Assembly: GCA_003864495.1 (NCBI GenBank) | Contig: ML133453.1 | Coordinates: 372,001 to 436,000 of the forward strand | Direction: 5' to 3' | Source: Nemopilema nomurai | Taxonomy: Eukaryota > Cnidaria > Scyphozoa > Rhizostomeae > Rhizostomatidae | Length of the DNA stretch: 64,000 nucleotides | In this document: piece after piece, positions 45,253 through 57,419 of the stretch | Numbering within the stretch: the stretch's first letter is position 1 | How the letters are laid out: every line of letters starts with the position of its first letter | The notes under the pieces: generated by a model | What the model was told of the DNA's origin: nothing | Seen by the model: the letters and a program-made list of their open reading frames with translations, nothing else | Databases searched by the model: none | Made by a program: the position numbers and the translations under genes

Positions 45253-48136
45253 TTAGAGGCTGTAGGTTTTGCGTGCTGCTTTTCTCTGTCAAAACCTCAT
45301 GTAACACTTCAGCAACTGTCTTCCGTTGTCGTCCAGAAACTACGCGCTTCTGTTGTAATTTTGAGACGCCCTTAGGTCCCTCTGTTTCTTTTCTGGAAAA
45401 CATAAGGCTTTCTTTCCTCACCATACGTTTCGACAGTTCTATCTTGTTAGCCTCGTCGAATTCACTCTCTTGGCCATTTTGTCCGTGTAACATCCTTCGT
45501 TTCAGCTCATGAGAACTTCCTGGCTCTGTTTTTGATTTATCATTAGTCGAACCTTCATATGATTGCCTTCTTGAAATCTCCGCAAAGTCATCATCGTCTT
45601 TTTTCAAGTCAGCCCGGATCTTTGCATCTAGTTCGTTTAATTCAATATCATCATCTTCATTTGCCCCTTCACTTTTAGCATGTTTGCTGGCACCTGTGTG
45701 AAGCTCTTCATCTCCTTTTTCTCCGGTCTTTCTCGCTGCTTTCTCTACTCTGTTGCTTGACTCTCCGTTTTTCTGCTGGTCTTCGTTCTTTTTCAATAGT
45801 GCATCCTGATTTTTCTTCCATTCCAACCAGCTCAAGTAGGAATTGCAAGTATCTTTGTCTTCATTTCCTTCTTGACAACTTTTCATGAATTCAGAGGCAC
45901 TGCTGTCTTCTTGGCCATTTTCCTTTCCATCAGTATCTAGTTTTGTGTCATCAATGTTTCGTGTAAGCCGAGCCCCTTCGCCTTCCGCTTGCTTCTCTTT
46001 CATGAGATTGTAGAAGGAATCACATACCTCGATGCTCTCTGTTCCGTCTTCACAGGCCTTTTTAAACTCATCCACTTCTTCACTGCTTTCAAAATCAACT
46101 TTGTCGCTCTCTTTTTCTTCTGGGTTAAATCGCTTCGTTTCGAGCGAAGATGGTTGTTTTCCTCATTTTTCTCTCGAATGAGACTAAAAAAAGAGTCACA
46201 AACATCCTTGCTCTCTCTTCCTTCCTTCGCAAGCCTTTTGAAGGCTTCCATCTCCGTGTCAGACTCAATATTATTGGTACTTTGTCTTTTAGAACGAGGG
46301 TGAGATTTGTCTGAAGAATTTGCTCTAGTGCTCTTTGCTGAGCTTGTTTCCATTCTAGCCATTTGTTGTAGGAGTCACAAGTTGCCTTGTCTTCGTTCCC
46401 ATTGTCACACTCTGTCTTGAAGTCGTCTTCATCAGATTGCTTGTGACCATTTTCTGTGCCAGATTCTCTCTTTGTGCGCGAATTTGAGTTGTCGGAAGAG
46501 GACTTTTCAAGTGCACTCTGGTGAGCTTGTTTCCATTCTAGCCATTTGTTGTAGGAGTCACAAGTTGCCTTGTCTTCGTTCCCATTGTCACACTCTGTCT
46601 TGAAGTCGTCTTCATCAGATTGCTGTGACCATTTTCTGTGCCAGCTTCTCTCTTTGTGCGCGAATTTGAGTTGTCGGAAGAGGACTTTTCAAGTGCACTC
46701 TGGTGAGCTTGTTTCCATTCTAGCCATTTGTTGTAGGAGTCACAAGTTGCCTTGTCTTCGTTCCCATTGTCACACTCTGTCTTGAAGTCGTCTTCATCAG
46801 ATTGCTGTGACCATTTTCTGTGCCAGATTCTCTCTTTGTGCGCGAATTTGAGTTGTCGGAAGAGGACTTTTCAAGTGCACTCTGGTGAGCTTGTTTCCAT
46901 TCTAGCCATTTGTTGTAGGAGTCACAAGTTGCCTTGTCTTCGTTCCCATTGTCACACTCTGTCTTGAAGTCGTCTTCATCAGATTGCTTGTGACCATTTT
47001 CTGTGCCAGATTCTCTCTTTGCGCGAATTTGAGCTGTCTGAAGAGGACTTTTCAAGTGCACTCTGGTGAGCTTGTTTCCATTCTAGCCATTTGTTGTAGG
47101 AGTCACAAGTTGCCTTGTCTTCGTTCCCATTGTCACACTCTGTCTTGAAGTCGTCTTCATCAGATTGCTTGTGACCATTTTCTGTGCCAGATTCTCTCTT
47201 TGTGCGCGAATTTGAGCTGTCGGAAGAGGACTTTTCAAGTGCACTCTGGTGAGCTTGTTTCCATTCTAGCCATTTGTTGTAGGAGTCACAAGTTGCCTTG
47301 TCTTCGTTCCCATTGTCACACTCTGTCTTGAAGTCTTTTTCATCTGATTGCTGCTGACCATTTTCTGTGCCAGCTTGTCTCTTGGTGCGAGGGTTAGAAC
47401 TTTTCAAGTGGAAAAGCCCTTCAGCTAGCTTTTGCTTGAGCTTTATCAGGTTGTTGTCCCTTGAGATCTTGTCAAGTATTGCTGTTGCCATCTGCTGCAA
47501 TGTTCTTACCTCTTTTTGAATGTTTGTCGGTACAACTTCTTTTACAGAGTTCTGCTTTTGAATATCGCCATCTCCAATTTGATCTGTTTTAGGAATGTAG
47601 ATGCGATTTGTTTAAAGGTGCACTTGAATATAGTTTCTTTGACTGAGTTTATTAAAACTATTAATTATTTCCCTTCTTTGATGAAAATTGTCGAAAGTTG
47701 TTGGTTGACAAGTAACGAACAGATATAGTACAAGAAATACCTGCAAAAGGTAGATTGCTTGGCTTTGAAAGGACAGCGTCATTGTAGATAGGAGTTGTCT
47801 GAAGGGTCGGAGCATCGGCCTGTAACATGTAAAATGAATTACACTTTCCTATAAACTTTGAAAATGCAAAATCCAATTTAAGGTCGGAATAAAAGCAGTT
47901 CGGCGAAACATTTTACGAGATTGTCATCCAAATTTGAAGCCATTAGGCTTGGGTCTATTCATAAAGTTGACTTTAAGTTTGCGAAAAGTAGACTTCAAGT
48001 TCATTCTTACAGTTGAATTTAAGTTTACGAATATTAGACGACTTACCGGAATCGGTTTTGCGAACGTAGTCCGTTCGCCTCCATCCGGTCCTGCTCCGAA
48101 CAGGCAGAAATAGAAAACCAAAGTTATTACGATCAT
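45253..48136 (-). CDS. Nested gene, unit 4: multi-peptide precursor copy (6 repeats, frame-broken)
   Basis: Exon 1 48047-48136 (intact; encodes GPDGGERTTFAKPIP after the signal peptide), exon 2 47741-47819, exon 3 45253-47583. Six 183-bp modules are followed by diverged modules and an RKTYSL-type tail. Open stretches include 46979-47500 (helix region plus first modules) and 45209-46075 (diverged modules and tail). They do not join: small deletions lie near 46627, 46807 and 47023, and two bases are missing near 45288 just before the end, so the tail reads past its normal stop. The exon 1 allele is shared with unit 5. Confidence 0.65.
46315..47390 (-). repeat. 183-bp coding repeat array, unit 4 (6 copies)
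   Basis: Copies near 46353, 46538, 46719, 46902, 47084 and 47266. Confidence 0.92.
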
Positions 48137-48380
48137 GATTATCGTAAGAACTTCACTTGGAATATCACAGAAAGTTAAACTTTCAAAACACTAGCAAAAT
48201 ATGGGCATCCGCTGGTGTCAACAAATAAAAATTTGTGGCGTTGATTACATATGCAACTGTATAAATGTCGCGACCCACTGATAATCTTACGTCACATAGA
48301 AGAAGGCATATTTGGGCGTCACTTGATCTTCCTGCAGCCCCATGATTGGTTGCCCGATTGACCAATCAGAAGGGCTGGTG
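48137..48380 (-). promoter_or_regulatory. Candidate promoter of the nested gene, unit 4
   Basis: TTACGTCA at 48287-48294 and the facing ATTGG/CCAAT pair around 48345-48366, as in units 1, 3 and 5. Confidence 0.42.
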
Positions 48381-48587
48381 AAAGTAAAGTTATCTTTAGC
48401 GAAGAGAACGTGCACGAGTTTATGTTTAAGGCTAAATATTAAAAGAATGGTCCTTTACTCTTTGATGTTTTCAACTGCTCTTGTATTATTGCTGCAATTT
48501 AAGGAACGTGCTAAGAGTCTAATATTTGCAGTATTTCGTGTTCTCGTAAACTCATTCCTCCCTTATGATAACTAAATATTTTCATAG

Positions 48588-51500
48588 ATGGTAAATATCT
48601 GGCAGTTGGATCACACGACAACTTCATTTACGTTTACAATGTTTCTGATGACGGCAGGACGTACAAAAAGAGCGGAAAGTTGAGTGTAAGAGGAGATTTT
48701 ATACAATCGCAACTCCTTCCTTTTTAAAGAGATTGAGATGAGATAAGAAGGGAAATACACATCAAAATAAAAGTTGGTTGTAAAGCTGGAATACGTCATA
48801 CCATAGCTCTTTGTGCTCGTTTTATTAGAAATCGTTCGGTGTTTTGGTTTGGAAGGCTTTCTGTTGGCATCTAGGACTTTCAAGTAGATTATTGTTTTAT
48901 GTTCATTCTGAGGGGAGGATTGCTGCTCAGTTTTTTGTCGTCTCCTCAGTGAAGAAATTGCTCAGCCGTTTGTCACAGAACACCCAGTGGCTGCTAGTAA
49001 TGAGATTGAATTTTCAAAAGAGACGTTTCTTCTGATTCTAAAGCCATTCCCAACCGTCATGTTTTGCATTTGGTTGTCTGAAATTAATCACTTGATGAAG
49101 TTGCATCCTCTTTCTAAGAATATCACAGGCCTTATCAAGGAAACCTTAGTGTTGGTGGGCAAAAGGCTTTGTTATTGATGTTTTCTTCAACTACATTTTG
49201 GTCTGTTCAGGGTCACTCAAGTTTTGTCACTCACTTGGACTGGTCTAAAGACAGCCAGTACATGCAGAGCAATTCTGGAGACTACGAAATTCTCTACTGT
49301 AAGTATGTGACACTGCTTCAGAGTGACGTTATCCAACCTTTCTCCTACATTTCAATGAGTTAATCATTGTGGAAAAAGAGCTCCTACCTGGTCTCATTAT
49401 TGTGCAGAATTATCTGGAACTAGAGTACAATTGATATGTAAGTTTGATTGTGCAATGGACTGATGCGGTTCTAACTTTTGCTTTGCAAATCAGACTCTTT
49501 CCCGTTGGTCTTTGTTCGTAGATTTCGTTTCGGCTGCTAGATTTGAACTAAAGTTAGCGGGATGTCACCTTGTTTGGTATGTTTCTTTAGGGCACGCTCC
49601 TTCATGTCGGCAGATTGTTTCTGCTGCGTCGATGAAGGACACAGAATGGGAGACATGGACTTGTGTACTTGGGTTTCCAGTAATAGGTAAGAAGCTTGTT
49701 TCTCCTCATTAGTAATTGGCAATATATGTACCATTTAATCAATTAGGGTTTAGAAGAATTTAGAAATGCAGCTGAAACAAAGGCATTTTAACAAGGAATA
49801 TGCTATCAGTATACATTAAAAGCACTGATTGAACGATGGAAAATGGTGATTCAGGATTGCATGTATGATGTCATTTAAGGTTACGGTAAACGTTTTCAAC
49901 ACGTTTTTCCTTCCTAAAGGCCAAACTGTTCAAGGAATCTGGGTAAACTATGTATCATTCGATGCACAAGATTATGGTGTATCTAGCCAGATCAAATTAT
50001 TGGCAAATAATGTTAAATGCTATTTTCCATGCGAATTTATTGCTCAAAAAGTGTACCACCTTCAAAAGCTATTTTGCACCCTTGCGTTTGAGGTAACCAA
50101 ATCTGACTTATACGAGCAGGAAGTGCGGATTCTAAGCTACCTGATTTTTAAATTTCTCCTCTTCTTGAAACTATACCCTGTCAAAAATTGGCAAACAATT
50201 TTTCCACCCTCCCGCAGCTGTATTAGGGTATTAAAGACGGACCAGAGCAAAGAAAAAAAATTTAAACACCATTTTTTTCCCAACATCTGCCCTGGCCGTG
50301 TGCAAATTTTCGAGCCATTCGATTGGTTCCTTGGGTACAATATAGCTTTTTCGTACCTGTATGTAAAGGAATTTTGAGTCCGGAGAAAACGGGATTTTAC
50401 TGATCGCACTTGCAAGATACACATCGGATCATGTTACCAACAATGTAATCCGGGTCAAGTAGTTTAGGCTTTAAGATCAATTTGCGTCTTTAAATAAGCA
50501 CAACAACCCATGGATGTGCAAACTCTCACACAAACCACAAGGAAGCAGAACAAGGATAATCGGCTTAACAGGTCGAGGGATTTGAAAACCGCTGCTAGAA
50601 ACTTTGATAAGGAAATTATGGAAACCTTCGTTAAACGGGATTTTCTCCATTTTCAAAACTTCTTCTAGCTTTAAACATGGTATCATTATGTACCTTATTA
50701 ATTCAGCTATCAGAATGTGAAGTAATCGAAAAATGGATGTTTTCGTCCTGAAAATTTACCGTAACCTTAACGTATGAAGAACCCTAGTTTTCTTACCTTG
50801 CATCAAAATTTAATTTTGTTAACATGCCTTTGCTGCATAGCCCTTTTTACTTAAGATTATGCATGAATTTTCTCCCCAACGCTTTTAATGTATTTACTGA
50901 AGTGCTCTTTCTGTTACACTGAAGGTCGCCCGTGATTCAAAAAGGACTGATTTTGGACAAAAAATGCTTCTTTTTTTCTCAATATGATGAAGCTCTCATT
51001 TTTGCTGTCTTTTTACTGATCTTCAAACTCAAATGGTTCGCACTTTGTTGATAACTGTGTCTTTAAAAGGAATCTGGCCGGAGGGTGCTGATGGGACGGA
51101 CATCAACGCTTGTTGCCGATCAAACAACCAGGAATATGTCGTTACTGGAGATGACTTTGGACAAGTGAACTTTTTTAACTTCCCTTCAACCAAGCCAAAG
51201 GTAGGAGCCATATATGGAGACACTTTTGTCACAATTTTACAAAGGATTCATGCCAACTGCTAAGTTTCGGAGGGGTCAGAATCTATGGTTGTTGAAAACC
51301 AGTGCAAATTGTCTATTGCCTTCATTGTAGGACAGATCATTTAGCAAGTTCCATGATAACGCGATATCTCTTTACATTAGATTTTTCTCATCAAAGCCAG
51401 ATTTACAAAGTTTGAAATGCCAGTTATACAAAACTTAGGTGGCCTAATATAAATGGTGAAGTGATGCTGAGAAGGCGGCAAAATATTAGATGTTCCTTCA

Positions 51501-51789
51501 TGCTAATATAAAGTCGATTTCTAAGATGAATAAAATAGCGAATTTACTTGATATAAACATCTAAAACAAATAGAATAAATTAGCATGGAAATTACCTTAT
51601 AGTGACAAACCTTCTTCACACTGATATCTATGCAACAACAACAACTTTCTTTTCGTTGTATAGGCTGATTGTCAACGCTGTGTCGGACATAGCTCGCACG
51701 TGACATGTGTTCGATTCATGAACGATGACAGCAGAATGATCTCTGTTGGAGGCAAAGACTGTTCTGTGATGCAGTGGAGAATATCCTGA
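48588..51789 (+). CDS. EML C-terminal exons, copy 4 (headless, frame intact)
   Basis: Exons 48588-48685, 49211-49298, 49591-49686, 51070-51200 and 51664-51789, all in frame with conserved splice sites. The intron before the last exon (about 51290-51600) is more diverged from the other copies than the rest of the unit, suggesting conversion patches or an older allele there. No upstream EML exons are attached. Confidence 0.75.
49875..50770. mobile_element. TTAA-flanked MITE-like element, copy 4
   Basis: TTAA at 49875-49878 and 50767-50770. The 3' inverted repeat has lost a few bases (GAAAATTTACCGTAACC). Confidence 0.7.
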
Positions 51790-54084
51790 AGACGTCAAAG
51801 TTTGTTTAGTTCCAAGTCACTAAGTGAACTCACCCGTGCATTAGTTCTCTTCTATAGAGTAGGCCAGTCCAACATGGAGTGGCGATAAAGACACCAAGCA
51901 CGCTCGCAGGATAGAAAAAGGGTTGTTTACATTTTGCAGTCGTAGCATCATCATAGAGTTTCAACTTAGATCTTTGTAGATGTTAATTTTGTAAAATGAT
52001 GTCTTGAAACTCTTAGGCCTCTGTACAGGTCATCACGCGCACTTTTGCCTCTCATCAGTGTTCTTGACCGTCATGCCATTCCAATCCCTTTTGATACAAC
52101 TCAAGTCATGAAACCACTTATTGACCAAGAAATGCTTCTGAAAGTTCATATAAATATCGATAAACTGAAGGACAGTTTGACTGCTGTAACAAGCTTCTGG
52201 CAATGGTAGGATATTGGAATAGATAGTATAAGTAAGCTAAAGGGTATAAGTGGATCCTTAATGATGAATATTTAATTATTTTTCTGAAGATCAACAATTT
52301 TGATTCTCAAGGCTGATAACCGTACCTCAAAGGCAATAATGGCTTTGCAAAACGATTAGAATGGAGTGTCTTGTAAGCAAACTTTAATGTTATTTTGTAG
52401 GTACGTAGATGCATGAAAATTTAAGTGAGATAAATGGCAGTGTTCTAGTGTTTTGGTCAGCATTTTTTCTAGTTTATTGTTAAAGGAGGTTACAAAATGA
52501 AAATTGTGTGCCCTTTTATGCCGTTCCGGTTATAAAATGACTGTAAACCGATTTAAGCGATTGATGATAAACAAACACATAGAGGGGAATAAGAGTACTG
52601 GAGCCCATGAACTGTTACGTAATTATTTGATTATAAAGATAACATATGTTGTGTTGATCAGTGAAAATTGAGAATGCATCCTATACACCTGTCCATTTAT
52701 ACGTCATTATTTTTGTAAACAGGGCAAGCTCTAAGCAACAGTGAGTTTTGGAGTGATTCATCTGAAGGGAGAGCATCATTTTTAACTCAAATGTGCCGTA
52801 GCAAGATATTTTTACTTTCAACTGAATTGTTGACCCCAAATGTGCAGCTTGAGTTCATTTTCAAGAACTTTAATGGGATTCACGCCTGTATGTACTTTGT
52901 GTATCGAGCCATAGCAATGAAGTTTCTGTCACCCGTTCCTTTGGGAAAAGTAGCCTTCAATCTCTCAATGAGTAGTCAGTCATTTGTAGCGGCTGGCTAT
53001 TTTCGTCTTCGGTGGCCAAGTTTATCAAGGCTTCTTTGTCGCGTTCTACTATTTCGCCACAAATGCCAACTTGGTGACTAAAAATGTGAGTACGTTTTTC
53101 TCGGTTTCAACTTATCACTGGCTAACATGGCTCTTCTTTTTTCTTTGCTACTTTGTAAGGTGCCTGCAACCTACCTATTGCTCGTTCTAGTGGTTTAGAA
53201 ACACTATATATTCAAATTAGCATCACAACCCAAGTCAGTTCTGAATATTAAAATGAATTGCGACTAGTCAATTGCAAAAAGTAAAATATTAAAAGTATTC
53301 AAAATTCAATAAGAAGCAAATGGAACTTCCCCATGGACAAGGTAGGCAGATAAATTAAATATCCACAACAATTTTACCCCGCATGAGCGCGTGTTCCACT
53401 ATATGAGTGTGTGAGTGAGCGTAAACCGATGTGCCTATTGGTTCATTGCGATGATCTGACTTGAAAAGCAAAGCCTTTTTCCCCAAAAACTTTGAGCTCA
53501 ACGTGTTTATGTTTCTATTTTGCATCGAAATTGCTCCTTTTCTGCAATTTATGAAGCTGAAGGTGTTATACTTCTGACCATATAGTTTCTATTATTATTT
53601 TGCCTCTCCTTGTCTTCATTACGAAAGGGAATAGCATTTTCCCATCGCCTCCAACAATGTTGAAGCTTGTAGGCTTCATTTGAAAGCCAATTTTGTGTAT
53701 ATAAAGTCCTGAAAATGGAATACCGCAAGAAATCAAGAAACTAGTCTACATTTGAATCCTAACAATATTGCCCAGACCCAATAATTTTGTTTACGTTGCA
53801 TCGTTTTGCATTCACTATTTAATACGTTCAAACTCTCCTTTTTATGGACACCTCATTCAACTTTTAGAGCATGATTAAAAAATTTGCATTTATTCTTCCA
53901 AACAGCTTTCAATAAAGAGAAGATTCGTTTGAATGTAGTCAAAAAAACAAGCATTCTTAAAAGGCCGATTTATAATAGGGCTATGATTTATAAGGCTAAT
54001 CATAACAGTACAATCAAAGATAAATAAAATTAAGGATCAACAACGTAGATTAAAATTCAACAACATAGATATCAAACGAGACAG
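51790..54084. other. EML 3' flank, unit 4, long form with small deletions
   Basis: Collinear with the unit 1 and 3 flanks but with short deletions near 52527 and 53636. The 96-codon frame at 52791-53081 corresponds to frames broken in the other units. No gene is supported. Confidence 0.55.
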
Positions 54085-56968
54085 TTAGAGGCTGTAGGTT
54101 TTGCGTGCTGCTTTTCTCTTTGTCAAAACCTCATGTAACACTTCAGCAACTGTCTTCCGTTGTCGTCCAAAAACTACGCGCTTCTGTTGTAATTTTGAGA
54201 CGCCCTTAGGTCCCTCTGTTTCTTTTCTAGGGAACAAATAAGGCTTTCTTTTCTTACCAACGTTTGGACAGTTCTATCATTGTTAGCCTCGTTGAATTCA
54301 CTTTCTTGGCCATTTTGTCCGTGTAACATCCTTCGTTTCAGCTCATGAGAACTTCCTGGCTCTGTTTTGATTTATCATTAGTCGAACCGCATATGATTGC
54401 CTTCTTGAAATCTCCGCAAAGTCATCATCGTCTTTTTTCAAGTCAGCCCGGATCTTTGCATCTAGTTCGTTTAATTCAATATCATCATCTTCATTTGCCC
54501 CCTCACTTTTAGCATGTTTGCTGGCACCTGTGTGAAGCTCTTCATCTCCTTTGTCTCCGGTCTTTCTCGCTGCTTTCTCTACTCTGTTGCTTGACTCTCC
54601 GTCTTTCTGCTGGTCTTCGTTCTTTTTCAATAGTGCATCCTGATTTTTCTTCCATTCCAACCAGCCAAGTAGGAATTGCAAGTATCTTTGTCTTCATTTC
54701 CTTCTTGACAACTTTTCATGAATTCAGAGGCACTGCTGTCTTCTTGGCCATTTTCCTTTCCATCAGTATCTACTTTTGTATCATCAATGTTTCGTGTAAG
54801 CCGAGCCCTTTCGCCTTCCGCTTGCTTCTCTTTCATGAGATTGTAGAAGGAATCACATACCTCGATGCTCTCTGTTCCGTCTTCACAGGCCTTTTTAAAC
54901 TCATCCACTTCTTCACTGCTTTCAAAATCAACTTTGTCGCTCTCTTTTTCTTCTGGGTTAATATCGCTTCGTTTCGAGCGAACATGGTTGTTTTCCTCAT
55001 TTTTCTCTCGAATGAGACTAAAAAACGAGTCACATACATCCTTGCTCTCTCTTCCCTCCTTGCAAGCCTTTTTGAAGGCTTCCATCTCCGTGTCAGACTC
55101 AATATTATTGGTACTTTGTCTTTTGGACGAGGGTGAGATTTGTCTGAAGGAATTTGCTCTAGTGCTCTTTGCTGAGCTTGTTCCATTCTAGCCATTTGTT
55201 GTAGGAGTCACAAGTTGCCTTGTCTTCGTTCCCATTGTCACACTCTGTCTTGAAGTCGTCTTCATCAGATTGCTTGTGACCATTTTCTGTGCCAGATTCT
55301 CTCTTTGTGCGCGAATTTGAGTTGTCGGAAGAGGACTTTTCAAGTCCACTCTGGTGAGCTTGTTTCCATTCTAGCCATTTGTTGTAGGAGTCACAAGTTG
55401 CCTTGTCTTCGTTCCCATTGTCACACTCTGTCTTGAAGTCGTCTTCATCTGATTGTTTTGACCATTTTCTGTGCCAGCTTCTCTCTTTTTGCGCGAATTT
55501 GAGTTGTCGGAAGAGGACTTTTCAAGTGCACTCTGGTGAGCTTGTTTCCATTCTAGCCATCTGTTATAGGAGTCACAAGTTGCCTTGTCTTCGTTCCCAT
55601 TGTCACACTCTGTCTTGAAGTCGTCTTCATCTGATTGCTGCTTACCATTTTCTGTGCCAGCTTCTCTCTTTGTACGCGAATTTGAGTTGTCGGAAGAGGA
55701 CTTTTCAAGTGCACTCTGGTGAGCTTGTTTCCATTCTAGCCATTTGTTATAGGAGTCACAAGTTGCCTTGCTTCGTTCCCATTGTCACACTCTGTCTTGA
55801 AGTCGTCTTCATCAGATTGCTTGTGACCATTTTCTGTGCCAGATTCTCTCTTTTTGCGCGAATTTGAGCTGTCGGAAGAGGACTTTTCAAGTGCACTCTG
55901 GTGAGCTTGTTTCCATTCTAGCCATTTGTTGTAGGAGTCACAAGTTGCCTTGTCTTCGTTCCCATTGTCACACTCTGTCTTGAAGTCGTCTTCATCAGAT
56001 TGCTTGTGACCATTTTCTGTGCCAGATTCTCTCTTTGTGCGCGAATTTGAGCTGTCGGAAGAGGACTTTTCAAGTGCACTCTGGTGAGCTTGTTTCCATT
56101 CTAGCCATTTGTTGTAGGAGTCACAAGTTGCCTTGTCTTCGTTCCCATTGTCACACTCTGTCTTGAGTCGTCTTCATCAGATTGCTTGTGACCATTTTCT
56201 GTGCCAGCTTGTCTCTTGGTGCGAGGGTTAGAGCTTTTCAAGTGGAAAAGCCCTTCAGCTAGCTTTTGCTTGAGCTTTATCAGGTTGTTGTCCCTTGAGA
56301 TCTTGTCAAGTATTGCTGTTGCCATTTGCTGCAATGTTCTTACCTCTTTTTGAATATTTGTCGGTACAACTTCTTTTACAGAGTTCTGCTTTTGGATATC
56401 GCCATCTCCAATTGGATCTGTTTTACGAATGTAGATGCGATTTGTTTAAAGGAGAATTTGAATAAAAATTTTTACTGAGTTTATTAAAACTATTAATTAT
56501 TTCCCTTCTTTGATGAAAATTGCCGAAAGTTGTTGGTTGACAAGTAACGAACAGATGTAGCACAAGAAATACCTGCAGAAGGTAGATTGCTTGGCTTTGC
56601 AAGGTCAGCGTCATTGTAGATAGGAGTTGTCTGAAGGGTCGGAGCATCGGCCTGTAACATGTAAAATGAATTACACTTTCCTATAAACTTTGAAAATGCA
56701 AAATCCAATTTAAGGTCGGAATAAAAGCAGTTCGGCGAAACATTTTACGAGATTGTCATCCAAATTTGAAGCCATTAGGCTTGGGTCTATTCATAAAGTT
56801 GACTTTAAGTTTGCGAAAAGTAGACTTCAAGTTCATTCTTACAGTTGAATTTAAGTTTACGAATATTAGACGACTTACCGGAATCGGTTTTGCGAACGTA
56901 GTCCGTTCGCCTCCATCCGGTCCTGCTCCGAACAGGCAGAAATAGAAAACCAAAGTTATTACGATCAT
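54085..56968 (-). CDS. Nested gene, unit 5: multi-peptide precursor copy (6 repeats, frame-broken)
   Basis: Exon 1 56879-56968 (intact, same allele as unit 4), exon 2 56573-56651 (with DADLAKPSNLP where others have DAVLSKP), exon 3 54085-56417. Six 183-bp modules, the diverged modules and an RKTYSL-type tail are present. Frame breaks occur near 54246-54275 (tail), 54665, 55125, 55456 and 56166. The longest open part is 54627-55085, covering the three diverged C-x9-C modules. The promoter region is nearly identical to unit 4, whereas the downstream EML flank matches unit 2, so this unit is a mosaic. Confidence 0.65.
55140..56215 (-). repeat. 183-bp coding repeat array, unit 5 (6 copies)
   Basis: Copies near 55187, 55371, 55553 (variant AGCCATCTGTTATAGG), 55737, 55916 and 56103. 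Confidence 0.92.
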
Positions 56969-57210
56969 GATTATCGTAAGAACTTCACTTGGAATATCAC
57001 AGAAAGTTAAACTTTCAAAACACTAGCAAAATATGGGCATCCGCTGGTGTCAACAAATAAAAATTTGTGGCGTTGATTACATATGCAACTGTATAAATGT
57101 CGCGACCCACTGATAATCTTACGTCACATAGAAGAAGGCATATTTGGGCGTCACTTGATCTTCCTGCAGCCCCATGATTGGTTGCCCGATTGACCAATCA
57201 GAAGGGCTGG
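56969..57210 (-). promoter_or_regulatory. Candidate promoter of the nested gene, unit 5
   Basis: TTACGTCA at 57119-57126 and the facing ATTGG/CCAAT pair around 57177-57198, nearly identical to unit 4. Confidence 0.42.
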
Positions 57211-57419
57211 TGAAAGTAAAGTTATCTTTAGCGAAGAGAACGTGCACGAGTTTATGTTTAAGGCTAAATATTAAAAGAATGGTCCTTTACTCTTTGATGT
57301 TTTCAACTGCTCTTGTATTATTACTGCAATTTAAGGAACGTGCTAAGAGTCTAATATTTGCAGTATTTCGTGTTCTCGTAAACTCATTCCTCCCTTATGA
57401 TAACTAAATATTTTCGTAG

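Noticed and set aside
54591..55136. 181-codon + strand open frame (and similar ones at 17423-17866, 27296-27727, 34992-35417, 62577-63008)
   Set aside because: These are the antisense of the conserved diverged modules of the nested gene. They recur only because that region is conserved.
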